Source: Gentiana macrophylla | Lineage: Eukaryota; Streptophyta; Magnoliopsida; Gentianales; Gentianaceae | Length of the DNA stretch: 64,000 bases | Direction of reading: 5' to 3' | Assembly (NCBI GenBank): GCA_026214975.1 | Contig: CM047814.1 | Span: 16,701,541 to 16,765,540 of the forward strand | Shown here: piece after piece, positions 36,001-51,000 of the stretch | Position numbering within the stretch: position 1 is the first letter of the stretch | Layout: every line of letters begins with the position of its first letter | Program-made: the position numbers and the translations under genes | The notes under the pieces: generated by a model | The model's input: the letters and a program-made list of their open reading frames with translations, nothing else | Databases searched by the model: none | What the model was told of the DNA's origin: nothing

Positions 36001-39000
36001 CCCATATAAAGCTGTTTTTCTCTGGCACGTTTTCTAGGTGGGTTTTGGATATGTCTGCAAAAATCAGATTTCAGGGATCCAGATGGGAAGAGGCGCTGTA
36101 CTGGTAGGTGTCTTTCATATTTCCTAACAAATTTCAGTTTGATGTACTTTTGCTAGAGTTTTCAGTGGTGATATCTGTGCTATGGAGGGAAAGGAACTGG
36201 AGGGTTTTCTTGCAGCAGCCTATTTTTATCATTGAAGCTGAAGAATTAAAAATTATATGTCTAGCTTTGTCTAAAGCTGAAAAAAGTAGTTTAAATAAAG
36301 GTCGGAAGTTGCTTTACGGAAGTTGCTTTACAGCTATGTGAAGTTTTTTGTATTTTTTTGACAGACGACCGATGTGTAGAGACGATTACCCTGAGGTTTT
36401 TGAACTGTTGTATATTTGTATGTGTATATTAATGAATGATCCGATTAACAACAAAAAAAAAAAAAACGATAGAAAGAAAGAAAGATATGAAGCACATCAG
36501 ATATGATGCATGAAGCAGCACAATGGCTTACCTAACATTATCTGTACGAAGCTCATGTAAGATTGAGTGAATGACTTCTCGACTAAAATTACACGGCAAA
36601 GACGATCCGACAAGCCAATCTTTTGGTGGATATAACTGAAATTGCAGACATGATATCAAGTATCAGCTTCCACAGCGAGTATGCATTTGAAAACACCAAA
36701 AACACAATAACAAGAAACATATACACAGCATGAGCATACAGGGGGGCCTGAATAGGAATGTAATGACTAATGAAGATTCCAACCCATAAACCCCCCCCCA
36801 CCCCCACCCCCCCTAAAAAGTGACGAGTAATGAAAAGAGAATTTTGCAACTAATCTGCACAGGCCAGTCCATATAAAGGAAGTGCATTTTCACCATCAGT
36901 ATAAATAAGTCTACCATATCTCTACATATCAACGTCTTTCTCTGTCTACACAAAAAATGTGAATGTGAACCTAGTAATCATATGACACACAGTGGTCCAT
37001 AAAACACGTGGTACAGGGCGACATTTTGTCCTTTTTACTGCTATTTTAGATAGGCATGCCTGTCTTGGGATGTACATTCTTAGAAATCTTGAATCAACCT
37101 TAACTAGTTTACGGAGAGGAAAGAACAGTAAAAACTAAATAAAAAAACCAAGCACAATGGATACTTCATTTACCTTCATATTTGAGGCAACGTCAACAAC
37201 GTAATCAATGGGAGGAGTTTTGTCTTGGTAATGGAAAGCAGTCTCACAAATAGCTGAAAGCTTCACAGAACAATTCAGGGGGTTAAAATTAATAAGACGC
37301 TTGTTTAACCAGCAACTGATATGTTCAAGTGATAACGCGCGTTTTGTTCAGAAAATTGGTTACTGGATGCACTTAAAGTCACCTATTCAAGATTTCTATA
37401 CCTACAGATGAACATGCAGAAATTTGCACAACCTACTACTCGTACAAATAACAATGCATAAACTTACTTCCAAACACGCAACCACACCTCAATCAAACAA
37501 ATAGAATGCCCAAGCCTTAGATTCAGAATAAACTAATGCAAAATGGAGGATATTATGTATAATATACATCCCCGTGTACCATTTTTTATGGATGATACAC
37601 AGAACACGCATCTGCTTTACATCATGATAGCTAATTGATGAAGAATTTGGTGAACAATGGTTGTGTGGGATGAGCATAAAGTCTTTAATTGGCACACTCC
37701 TGCAAGAGAATGTGGTCGTAACAAATTCTTTCAGGACTGGTCCTCATCACCTATGAGGCTAGATAATTTGTAAGTTCCTCAAATCAAAAGAAACATAACA
37801 TGTCTGATCATCGTACTACCTACTCGATGTAAGGGAATTCCTTACTAGGGGACACAAAAGTGAAAATCATCCCTACCTAAGAAAAGTAAACTATGCACCA
37901 CCTTTTTCATCTATGAAAACAATAGAGCATGAAAATGTTAAAAAAAATTAACAAACACATATCACACTTGAAAAATGACATTCTTTTGTCAATTTGAAAC
38001 ATCCTGTAAGCCGAAGATGACTCACAGTTTAAGGTTCAATCACTGCAGTATTGTGTGTGCACGCGCATATATTATGCAGTGTCTTCATAACACAGTAAAC
38101 ATGCTACTCCGTATACCATGCAAGTAGGACCCTTTAAGGCCAAGAAACTTGTTATGTATGCCAGTTAAATGGAACAGGTGATGCTCAACTATTCTTTACT
38201 GATGGAACAAAAATATGCAAAACAAAAACAATTAATATATTATTGCTTTAACCATTAGACGAATTCCAAGAAGCAAACGGAAGAATACCTCATCAAATAT
38301 CCATTTGCAGGGACCAGATTGCTGCAAAAGCTGTATATATCTAAAGACAAGCGCCACAATATCCTCGAAATGATCTGCGATTCTTTAAATAATCAAAAAC
38401 ATGATAAGGAATATAAAAAATCCATAATTGTTAGCCTAAAAACAATGTTAAATTACTAAGATCATTTACAGAGGAGATGAGAGATTAAAGCCGTTAGGCA
38501 GCTCTTTTTGCACTTAAGCAACGGGGCACCTCTGACATTGTAGTTATGAATTACCATCCCTCCAAAAGCTTAAGCCAATGGGAGATGAGAACTTCAGACA
38601 TTTAAACGCTTCAACAGGCCCCCTCACATGTGGTCATAAAAGACCTAAGCCAATATAAAACACACAGAGGCAAATATATAGGCTAAACACTTGCTAAACA
38701 CAAATAAGGCGGTAATAATAGCAGAGAAGTTTGATCCCATGACATCTGCTCTGATACCATATTGAATCAGCATCTCTATCGAATACTTAGGATACGGAGG
38801 TGAGTTTATTAGACATTTAAAACATTTCAACAGTAGTCAAAGCTAAAGTTATTAAGACATGTGGCCAAAACAACACTTTACTGGGTTCCTTTTCCTTGCC
38901 TTTCACTCTTTCAAGTGAAAATAAAAAAAATAAATGAAAAGATATAGCTTGCTTGATTACTCAGTTTCATAACCAGGAGGCCAGCGTTAAAACTACCAAA

Positions 39001-42000
39001 ATTAGGCTCCCAACAAAAGGGTGCAGCATGAGGTGGTTTAAATACCAAGCGTTTTGAAGAAACAGGTAAAGGAAGAATCTTGAATTAATAACAGCTTAGG
39101 GCTTCCAAAGCTTCACTCATGAACAAGTAGTGAAGTAAATTAAGAGAAACATCAACTAATAATTCCCCTCTCCATCCCTGGGATCTCCATTAAGGCTAAT
39201 ATACTGACCATGACCAGCATCTGTCAATTCAATGTTGACTTTGAAGAATGAAAACTCATGGTTGTAATCTGATGCACCAGCTGATAAACTTGTTGCCCAA
39301 CCTACAAAGATAACAAGTAGCTTAATAAAATTTCCAATATTTTCAAAATCACGAACAAGAAGCGAACTTTGGGAAAAAGAAACGACCAAAATAGATGGAA
39401 GAATAATTTGATGAAGTTGAATTACCATCTCTCCCAAAAGCTTAATGCATTGGAAGATGATAACTGTAAAATAAAATCATTCTAACTACTACAAAAAAAC
39501 AAAACAAAATCAAACAAAAACATTCTCACCATTGAAAAGCAAATGGAAAATAAAGAAGGCGAGTATTCTTATCAAAACTCCTCTGTGATGTATCAACCAG
39601 AAAAAAGGTCCATTGCAGGCCTCTATTTCCAAAAAAACTATTAGCAGTTTCTCCAACACATAAATGTCTGTTACCATGTTATTGATGTGTCAGTTCTCTT
39701 CTTGAACAAGTAGATTATATAGATGGACAACAAAACTACTAAGCAAATAGGCCAATATATTATGTTTTCTTGAAAAAATAATAAAGCTCTTATGTCCCAA
39801 ATATTTTGTCCACAACTTGCATTAATTACTTCATTCCTTAATCATCTTTAACAATTGAGCCTCTTAAAAACGAAAACAGTGTAACACCAAATGCAGCAAC
39901 CACACTGATAAACAGAATAGATTATCACATGTCCTTTTTTTGTAACCCAGAAAATATTATTAATCACCAAACCAAATCAAGGTTTACAAGCACCAAAAGT
40001 GTGTCTATTCAATATATAAACTATCAAAACGACAAAACTAACTCTTAGAGAAAATCCGCAAATAAAAACAGCAACTAAGGGTAATATGACAAGTCCTGCA
40101 CTTTATTACTTCCCAAAAATCTTAGTCCAACTTCATACTCCGAACATATTAAACAATCACCGCTTTAATTAATGCATTAAACTACCACCGCATTCCATTT
40201 CTGCCCTCATATCTATGACATGCCCTTCTTTTCTTTTCTTTTCTTTTTCCTTTTTAAAGTTCATTTCTTTTAAATCATATAGCAAAAAAGGAAAAATAAA
40301 TAAATTTTATATATATATATACAGATACTCCCTCCGTCCCAATTTGTTTGGGACATTTTGGAACTCACAATATTTAAGGAGACATCAACTAATGAGTTGT
40401 CTGGTCATTTAAAACTTGACTAATTTACTTTTTTACCCTTTTATATGTAGCATTATTTTCACAATATTTCAGTAGACATCAATTAATGAGTTGGGGCAAT
40501 TTAGGCAATTAAAGCAAAAACATTAAGTCTATTTAGAGTAATGGGACTTATTTTGGGACAGCCAAAAAAGGATTAAGTCCCAAACAAATTGGGACGGGGA
40601 GTATATGTTACAAAATGCTCCTCTGAAACCCTCCAAAAACAAACAAGCAAAACTAACCATTCACAATTTGCAAAACATGTTCTGATCTAAAGTAGAGCTT
40701 GAAGAAATTTCCGATTAATTCTATGTTCTTGAAAAGCTAAAATAAATCTTGGTGTTAGACATGATCCCATAACTCGTTATAACGGAGGTTTCCTGTTATT
40801 CAAATAAAGTAATTTGAAAAACTGTGCAACAGCATATGGGCGTACTATTATGCGTAGAGGTGTATTTATTATGCTTCGACAGCAGTTTGGAAAATACATA
40901 AAAGATAGAAATTCAGGATGCTTTTATGTGTATTTGTGTACTATATTTACTTACTACTAGGTCGCATTCTAATTGTTCTTTACCCTTAGTGTGTAATCAG
41001 CCTCATGTTTATGTTAGTTCTAAAGAAGATACTTAGCTCTTAATGCTGGCCTGCAATTATTAAACTAGCCATTCAGGTCTAGTTGAAGGCCTATATATTG
41101 TACAGATTTCCTATCTGAAGAATTGGAAGAAAATATTCTAGTCTGAACCATGATTTTCTACCCAAATTAAGAATATGGGAATGAAAGTAATGAGACCATA
41201 TGGTTTGTAATCCGATAGCCGTATTTAGAGCATTAAACATTCTTCGCTTATTATGTGCAAAGTCTATTAGAGTACACCATACACACATGCATATACATAA
41301 ACACATATTTACGCATCTATACATACATACACATGTGTGTGCATGTACGTACATGTATATATATAACCTTGACACAGCAGTAAAAGTTGTTGTAACGTGA
41401 TCAGAGGTGACAAATTCGATCTGTTAAAACAACAACTTGACAGATTTATAAGCTAAGAGCGTAGATTGGATGCTTCCTTGCACTGAGCTGCTCTTTTCAT
41501 AGTTACACAATGCACACACTTAAAAAACACGCAGAATGTGGTATCCAATTCCAAGGTAAGTTTTAGTCAAATATCTAATGCACCAGAATTTCACAGAAAG
41601 TTAAGGAAACTAGTCGAAGGCAGATGACTGAACATCAAATTTGCATATGCAAATTATTGAGAACATCAAACTTCAACCAAAAAGCCGTCCCCAACTTTGC
41701 ATGTAAAATTGTAAGGAGAACAGAAATAGTAAGGTTAAGAAGCAGAAAGAGTTATTTCAAACCAAAAATATGGAACAGAAAGAGTTAGAAAATACTCTAG
41801 CTCTAGTTGAGAACCCACCAAATTTTTTCAATGTATAATAAACAGACCCTTCTCCTTCATGTCCAATCAAGTGACCCAGGTACCTGCATGGCCCTTCCCT
41901 ATAGTGACGAATTCCTGGGGTTACTGGCCATATGATTCTCAATGTGTGACCTTTTTTTATTGGAACAGCTTTGACAAGAATCTGAAAAGAAAAAAAATAT

Positions 42001-45000
42001 ACATGAGCAATCGGACATAACCAGCCAGCATTGTGATTCTATGAATGAAATCTTTAATCAGCATTTAGCAAAAAAAGTATATATATATATATACACACAC
42101 ACACATTGGCTCTTCCGATTTTCTTTCAGCTGGTAAATTAATTGCTTTCTTCAGGAAATACACCCCAAATTCAAATTTTAAAGGTAGACTCTACGCGCAC
42201 ACCAGAATATATGTTTCCGAATCTATATTACACATACACACACATATATATGCATATTGTAATCATATCTGTGTTAATGTATCATATACTTTGTTGACAT
42301 CTGGCAAACAAACTCCAGCACCTCCAGGAAACCTAAGTTGGTACGAATTCTGCATGCAGTGAAATGAAATTCTAGCCTTCCATGCATACTAACATCATGA
42401 CCCTAGCAGTGTTCTAAAAAACGGGGTAGGCGGCCACCAACCGTCCCGTTTACACCTTAGGCGGACTAGTCTAGTCGGGTTGGGTCCTGGGCGGGTCCTA
42501 GGAGGGTATAGGCGGGTCTAGGCGGTTTAGGGCTTAGTATATATTCTTTTTTTAAGATCTAAATTTTTAGACCAAAAAAAGCTAAGCAACAGCCGCATAT
42601 TAGCCCCCCCCCCCCCCTAGCCCGAATTTTCTTCCAGTTCCAATGCCACACCACAGCACAACTACACAAAAGGTATCATTCCACAAACACAACTACACAA
42701 AAGGCTACAGAATGAGTTTCATTATACAAAATGGTTTGCCCCAGAGGCAGATACTTGTTCAAAAGATGGAGTTCTTGACAATGAGGGTATTATTTTAACT
42801 TATGTATTTTTGTACTTTTGATTTAATGCTTATGCTTTATGACTTATGTCAGACAACCGTCTTGGTAGTAGTATTATTTAATTAAAATAAAAAAACAAAA
42901 ACTTAGGCGCTAGGCGCCCGCCGACCGACCTACTAGCGTCCAGCATCTTTTAGAACATTGGACCCTACACTTGTGCGTTTAAATCATCCAAATACCTGAA
43001 GATGTTCCGATTTACAAGGTTGACCAGCAAAACAGGGAGACACTCGATCAATATTTCGGATTTCCTGAAACTTCTCCTGCACCAGGCTCTCGGCTTCATC
43101 AAGGCTACCTGAAAATCTCCACGCCAATAAATATCAAAAGAATGGACAGTGTCACGTTGTAGAAAACAGTGTCAGGAAAAAAATCATCACCCTTGACATA
43201 AACAACCAAGTGCATGATGTTGGCTGAGTAATTCTTTTCATAAAACTTAAGTAGCTCTTGCCTTGTATCCACCCCCTTAGCTTTTGGCCGAGTGTCCAGT
43301 GTTTCCCAGCTCCCTATACAGACGCCAAGCATCTCAAAAATTAGCAACAGTGAATACTTTAGCAAGGCAAAAATAAGACAAGTACTATCATGAGAACTCC
43401 AATAGGTCTACTATTCAAATAACACAGGAAATGTCTCCGCGTGCATCATTATGGTAAAAGTTTTGGATAAAAAAGTGACACCAAATCTATTTCAACAATA
43501 TTAACTAATGAAACCAGAGATGGCTATGTTCTACTTGTACTAGAAGCTGTGTACAAGCCAGTCTCCCAGCACTTGGAAGCACTGTTTGGAGCTTAAAAGG
43601 TCAGAATTCTATTGAATCCCCACGTGAACAAGAAAAGGAGCTTAATAAGGACGTTAATGCTGAGAAGGAGGTTTAGGAAGCTTAGCTGATTGTATCCTGT
43701 TTAGTTTTATAGCAATATTGCAGACTTAATTGGTGAGAAGTTCACAGAAGCTGAGAAATATTCCTTCACAGAAATTTCCTGTACTTGGATCTGAATAGTC
43801 CGCACAAATATCCAAATGTGCAAGATTGCATCCTAAACATCATTGAGCTATAGGCCACTCATTTGATGCATTTTGTTCATAAGTGCAAGTACATTAAAAT
43901 TTGTGCACTTTTAGCGTTTTCAGCTTGATTTTGGCCAGAATTACTCCTACACCCTCTGTTAAAAAAAGCAATTGAATTTTAAACACAGATAAATGGCTTC
44001 CCTTAGGCTGGGTTTCAAATGTTTGCGCGCATGGCCTATCATGGGAAACTTGCCAGAACAAGGTGTATTTAAAAGGAAACATGTGGTGCATGGGATTTTT
44101 CCCAGTCCAGCAGTTGTTGCAGTATGGCCATTTAAGGGGCACAACAGCATGGGGCAACAATTTCAGGAGCAGACCAATGATTGTAAGCAAGATGTTGTAG
44201 CAGAGAAGAAATCCTTATCCTATTCTCATTCTGGACGTCTTAAAGGTAAGCCAGTTGTGTTGAAGCTGATGTGGTGTACACAAAAGCAAAAATTGAATCA
44301 AGCTGTTGAGGCTCAAGTTCTTGGGAGTAATCCTACATATGTGCTGATGAAGAAGTTTGTGGAAAATAAATGGGGCAGCAATCGCTTGATTGAAGTTAAA
44401 AGGTAGATATTGGACTAATTGCCTTGAGATTTCTAACAGAGCTTGATAAGTCAAAGGTTCTGAAACAATCCCATTAGTCACTATTTGAAGTAACATGATC
44501 TACTTGAGAGCATGGGAACTGGACAAAGAGGATTTTTCAAGTGTGACGGTTTCGGTTCGTTTTCCAGCACTTGGGTTGCAATATCATTCCAATGAAGCTG
44601 CTCTTAGTGAATTGTCAAGCTTCACTGAAAATACGTAGTATGCTGATCAACGGACAATTGACCAAGAAATAATCTCCTATGCAAGAGTTCATGAAGTAAA
44701 GGCCAAAACCAACTTCCAAAGTTTGAGCCGATGATAATGAATATGGCATAATTGTGCAGCAATCAGTAAATTATGAAGTGATACCTCCTCAACGCTGTAA
44801 AGTGTTTGGAAATCAAACATGCTTTAACATAAGTTGAAAAGCTTATTAAAAAAGATTGGGTAAGAAAGACTGCAGGAAGACTAAAATAACTGAAGCTGAA
44901 GAGTATGAGGATGCTAAACTGCTGTTTGAGGAAAAAGAGTTGAGAAGGGCCAAGGAGGAAAGCAAAAGTGAGCCACTATCACAAGCAGACAAAAATGATG

Positions 45001-48000
45001 ATATTTCACCAATAATAGGTGGGAAAATTCAGGTTGGTCAGGAGTTTTCAGCAGTTTTCTCAAATCTACTTATAACAAATCATGAATTGAATCTACAGAA
45101 CGGTTCTTGAGTGAATAAGGCTAAAAATTGACGTCAGTAATGTGAGTGAGGGTGCTTCTACCAGAAATTCATAAGGATTTACACCAATTGACGTAATATG
45201 AATTGTTTGGAATCAGCCATTTCATACCAGTGCTAAATTTATGATATGGATGATCTGTTGCGCTCAGATGTTTCTCAAGCTGCAAAAAAAAATGAATTGC
45301 AGTGAGGAGCATTTAACAAACCCCAATCAACAAGAAAAGAAAAACCTCTGGAAGACATAAATAAAATCCAAAATAATAAGAAATGCAAAACTTCCTGAAG
45401 GCTTAGATTAAACAAAAAGAAAAATCAATTTATATTTTGCCTTATACAAGTTTCTTTTCACTTGTGCAGCAGAGAAAAGGTGTTTCGCACATAAGCAAGA
45501 TAGGATTTTAGTTTCTCAATGTTATTATGATGAATTTCCAACAAGATGCATCAATTCAAAGCCAACAAACTTGTCAAATCCCTGAATCTCACAAGACCCA
45601 GAATGCATTTCACTTGTTTGCCAGAGTATGCATGCCAATTCAAGTGAGAAACTAAAGGTGCAAAACTAGGCAACAAAGAGTAAAGTAGAATATTAAGGTA
45701 CTTTCACAGCTTCTTGTTTAATGATTATTTTCTTCTTGTTCTGTTGTGCTTTCACTAGATTTATGCATACAACCCGTTTGAAATCAACAAGGTCATGGTC
45801 TATTAATCCATAACCAAATCGAATCAAAACATCCAGTGAGCACACAACATGCATAAATTAGGATAAAAAAAAACTTGCATACCGAATCCTCCGAGTCTCT
45901 GACTATCTTTATACAACATACCATTTGCAAATGTAACCCCCTTGTTCAAGTGAAATATTTGAGATGTGCATATTGAAGAGACAAAAGCAATGTGCTAAAA
46001 AGCTCTTCTCATTATTGTGAATATCAATGAGCAGGAGAATAAATAGAAAGATACAAAGAATAGCCGTTTGGTCTAGGGAACTGCACAAACACAAGCTTTA
46101 CTTTAGGCGGCAACTACTAATCCAGCTACCAAGAAGAAAGAAAGACACCCTAATAGACACCCAACAATTTACAAGGCATATAAGAATATACTACAGAATT
46201 AAATATACTTATTAATATTTAATTAATACTGCAATATACTGCTAATCATATTGACTGAAAAGAATCAAGGGTAAACATAGGGGAGAAAAATCACCATGTT
46301 CTTCAACAAATATACCAGTTAATGACAGACATTCCTACCCGCTCCAGATGATTGTAAGAGCTTAGTAGGATATCCATCATTGACTGATCCCCAACATCAG
46401 TAATCAGCACACAGGATATTGAATCACACATCATTTAAGCAATACAATTATCTAATATTATCTGCTACACATAAAAATCTTTTTCACCAACCAAGGATAA
46501 AAATTACCTCGTCAATTTTAACCAACACAGTCACAAATATATTTGCACTTCGTTCAGAAAGTTCTATCACCATCTTCAATATTGGTGCTTCAATACTACA
46601 CGGTTACTCTACTTAATAAGCAACAAGATTCTCCTCCTAATGTGTGAATCAGCTGTAGAAAATTAAATGAGTTGACCATATACTAACTCTTAAAGCATCA
46701 CTTTCACATATACTAAATATCACCGCAAATGAGGCTTGCCCTAGCGATTAAGCTGAGTGAGGCCTCAGGACCAAGAGGTCATGGGCTAAAGTCCCTCTTG
46801 GGGCATGTGTGTGTGAATTATATATACCTGCTTTCCGTGGCTGTTAAAAAAAAAATTAAAAAAAACATATACTTTTACACAGTCTTCATGAAAATGAGGC
46901 TTGAGCATCAGTATGACAGTATCACAGGCTTACACAGAAGGAGCACTAAACAAGAAAGACGCACACACTCCATGATGATGTATAATTCTCTTACGACTTA
47001 ACTTGTCTTACAAAAAACACCTTTGAGGTTCAAGGGATGTATGTCTGCTGTGACCTGATGATCTTTAAATCAAAATTCTCATTTACAGGAAATGATAAAT
47101 AAAAAATTGAATATTAAATAAACGAATACATAACTACAAAGTACTGAGGATAATACTCAGATCCCAGACTAAGAATATCCAAACCTATCTTTGGGAAATC
47201 TGTTCACTTCCCCTCTTTTATGGCAGCCAGCAAAATGTCCTTATTGGTGAATAGATAAAGGCTTCTAAATGAGATCTATCTATACAGATTAGAGGGACAG
47301 AAAACCAATCAGTGATACTGGTTAAAAACATGATATTATTTAGGACCCACTAGGTAGGATCAAGTGTATGAGACAAAATAGTTTCTAAGTAGCTTCTTTT
47401 CCTAAAAGGGCAGGCCTCTTCATACAACTGCAACTCTATCTTTGATATAATTTCAGGTGCCAAAATTACTTAAAATCAGATTCTGCAACAATCAACATTA
47501 TCCAACACTCTAGTCACCAAAATTCACATACAGAGGTATAGCACGTCCATAAAATGCGAAACATAAATTAAATTGGTTGCTTGAAAATGATATCATTAAT
47601 AAAGAAAGTCGGCAGAATATTTAAAAGTAGCGAAAACAGGAAAAACTTGGTTGCAATTATGGTTCCAATGAAAAATCTATTAGAACACATAACGACTTAT
47701 ATCAAATTTAGCATATAGCTTTTACTAAATGCAACTAGCAGTATTGGTTACCTGGTTCATTCTCCAACCATCAGAAAGTAAATTTTTTTGGTGCTCTGTC
47801 AGAGAGAGAGAGAGAGGGAGAGATGTGAGTGATCATGCAGATGACTGCAAATGCAATCGCAGTCCACAAGCTAAAACCTAAAGCACAAACCTGAATCCAC
47901 AGCTTTTATTTCCCTCGTGGTAGCATCAGGAGACATCAACGGTTTGATGAAAAACTGTGCAAACCTGAAATTAAAAACGCAAGCAGGGAAGATAATGGAT

Positions 48001-51000
48001 AGAAAACGGGGAAAAAAAAAACCAAAAAAAAACAAAAAATAGTGAAAAATAAAATGAGTTAAAATATATCTCACCTATCCAAAGCTTCTTCAAAACAGTC
48101 AGCATTTACATCAAAGAAGTAGTTGGTTTGCTCATGCATGGTATAAGCATTTGTACTCCCACCATGCTAACAAAAAGAGATGAAAATATTTGTTATTGTT
48201 GAATTAACATCTCAAATATTTAAGACGTTGGGGAAGGTGAGTAATTGACATATTTAAACACGACACACTTCAACACCCCCCTCAAGTGTGGGCCTCATAC
48301 AAATAGTCTGGGCCAACATGGCATGTAAAAGCAAATAAAAAGCATGCAAAGCCAATAAAGAGGCCCAAGACTAGGGCAACATAAATTAGGGTGAAAGTCA
48401 AGACATGGAGATTCAAACTCATGACCCTGCTCACATGACCTTGCTCTGATACCATTTTGAATTACCATCTCTTTATGAAATGAGTGATATACATATGCAT
48501 CATGTTATTTCCATGATACAAGTGAGAACCGTATAAAATACTGAAGGAAGCTAGAAGTGTGTCTCTTACGACACACTACAAAAATGGGACATCATAAGCA
48601 ATATTATGTGCTGCTAGTATAAGAGCCTACATGAAACTCATGATCACCTCTTCTTTGTATGCTCTTATACTAGAAGGGTGTGGAACTAGATCCAAGCCTA
48701 CTTGCTCTGTTCTAGAAAAGTTCGGATTTGGGTGCAGATTTTGAACGGGTTTCTAGTGAAAGAAACTGCAGGAATCATTTGCAGCAGGAAAGAGGGCAGG
48801 TCAGAGTGATTCATGAGATCATAACAGCTCCTAGTCATATGCTAGAACCTAAAGAAGGGTTAAGAAGACTAGGACTAACTGATACAAAAAAAACCATCCT
48901 AATAATGAGTGCCCTGGTAGATGACGTTTCTTGGAGCTACAACTTGATTAATCGAAATCCCGCTCCACAGTCTCATTCCTACATATTTCAATGATTTTGG
49001 GGCTTTGAGCTTCCTCTTGGTATATTAGCTATTGACAGCCCTAGTTTAGTTGCCTATTGTGACTGCACATGTTTCTGAGGTAGTGCGGCTTCTGATGGCT
49101 TACTCGTTAGTTAAGATGAAATATACACACACACATCACTACAGGTGGCAACATTACAACACCCATGAAAATAATTTAAGCAGAACGACAGGACGGCAGG
49201 ACCAAGTGGAATGCTGTTTCAAAAGGTTTCGGACTAACAGACACTCCCTCCGTCCCAAAACAGGGATCATTATAGCCGAGTGTTTTTGTCCCAAAATAAG
49301 TGTCAGTATAGGATTTCAAGATTCATTCCCCTATATTCTACCAAAACTGCCCTTATTTACTACTTTAAGATTACGAGGAAAGAGGGTAGTTAAAAGAAAA
49401 GATTGGCAAGAGGAAAGAAAAAAGAGGGTTGTTAACAGGAAAGAGAAATACACTCCTATAACTTTAATTGAGGGCAGATAAATCTTTTTATAAGTTTTCT
49501 TAATCTGTGCAAATTGCCAAAATGATACCTATTTTGGGACGGAGGGAGTAGCTGTTTACCTCCATGTCCTTGTCCACGCAAGGAAGATTTTCAAAGGAGT
49601 GTGGATTATCAAGAGACTCAAATCCCGTCATAAATATACACACTGCGAACTGAAACAAATTTTGTCCCAGCTCATCCAGAGAATAACGCCCATTAGTCCA
49701 GAAAACTATATCCATAAAGGATTACTTTCCACTCAACCACTTTTCTTGATAGAGATAGGAATTCAAATGAGTTATATGTCATCAGCTGTGCCATAAAGCA
49801 CAACGCCAAGATGTCCTCATGGATAAAATCATTTACCATTAGTTCAGACTTGATGAATAATTCAGTGCAAAAGCCATAAAGCTCCATACATTCATTTCAG
49901 CGTGTCACTGCATCAACAGTGAAGAACAGAAAGAAACGAGCCACAAACAGGCGCAAAAATCTGTTAACTTTGGAGCAGTAAGAGACAAAGAAGGTGATGC
50001 TGATCACATAGCTGCTGAGAATATGGTCCAGTTTGTTAGAAGCCTTGCTAAAGGCCTATTGGGTTTGGAGTTTATAATTTCTTATTTGAATCTTATGTTT
50101 AGGGTCCAAATAAAGATAGATTTAGCCAACATGGCATCGGTCCAGCGGTAATGTTGCGGTCATTAACCCGGAGGTTCCGGGTTCGAGTCCCGATGGGGAC
50201 AAAAGTGTGCATGCGTGTGTTTCTTTCATATCCGTCAAATAAAGATAGATTTAAACTATTAGGAGCCCGGGCTTCTCACTAGCTTCGTTTAGGCCCAGAA
50301 GTTGATGTCTTTTCTATTCACGCATTGTTCTACTTTATATTGTGGTCATCGACATTTATCAATAAAATTGAGAGTCTCGGCTAGCTTTGGCTATTTTAGT
50401 GTTTCTCTTTCTTCTGTCGGTTCGAACAGTAACCAAACAAACACCATCCTTTCTCATTTCCGTTCTTCTAGAATGTCCACTAAAAAATATTGTTAGAAGA
50501 ATCACACAGCAGGATGCAAAATATCAAATAAATAGCATTGAAAAAGGTACCTCAGTAATATACTTGGAATAGCTGTCCTCCTTAGGATACTTTTCACTCG
50601 CATAAAAGAGCATATGTTCTGCAATAGAAGATTATTAATTAAAACCGGAACTTAAAATTCAAATCCTTTTAGAAGCCATAAGAATAGGTTGGTTGAAAAG
50701 AGCAAACAGCAAGGGTTCCATACAGGCAGCGTCACTGATATAATGTATAGCTCAAAATAAGCTACAATAGAGATTCTTAATTCTATTACAGAGACTTCCA
50801 AATGGGTTGCAAATTATCAGAAGAGAGATACCTTATAGAGTGAAAAAACATGAAGTTGGGAGCGATAATGATATGCTCAATAACAGGATGAGAGAAAGTG
50901 CAACAAAGGTAATCTTTTGCTTCTATTCTTCTCTTATTGACCACGTTATTCACGTCCACCGCTTTCAAGTTTTGTCATTTGTATTACTATGAAGTCCGAT

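Larger units (their letters stand above)
30005..38374 (-). other. PXM16: M16 gene exons 12-26 (C-terminal half)
   Basis: Exons: 12, 38289-38374; 13, 37174-37260; 14, 36532-36635; 15, 34430-34532; 16, 34240-34335; 17, 33976-34164; 18, 33710-33771; 19, 32693-32797; 20, 31831-32032; 21, 31510-31718; 22, 31190-31314; 23, 31051-31102; 24, 30875-30961; 25, 30406-30528; 26, 30005-30247. Exon 17 is 189 bases where phase demands 190; the lost base is in a run of three G (plus strand) where four are expected. Exon 21 carries the LFPSQHVTNRVV and DENSALLHYIQ blocks, exon 22 FHQLRSVEQLGYI, a highly conserved M16 motif. The stop is TAA at 30005-30007. Confidence 0.9.

Noticed and set aside
41091..41400. 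Cys/His-rich open frames on both strands around 41.3 kb
   Set aside because: Translations of a CA/TG/TA low-complexity tract in intron 10.
48728..48994. 88-codon open frame in intron 3
   Set aside because: No domain, no splice context of its own, and antisense to a well-supported intron.
49050..49481. 143-codon open frame on the plus strand
   Set aside because: It runs through the Stowaway MITE at 49244-49548 inside intron 3 of the peptidase and resembles no protein.
50125..50235. A tRNA gene
   Set aside because: It has a perfect B box, but the flanking halves do not form acceptor and anticodon stems, and an 18-bp target duplication marks it as a SINE.
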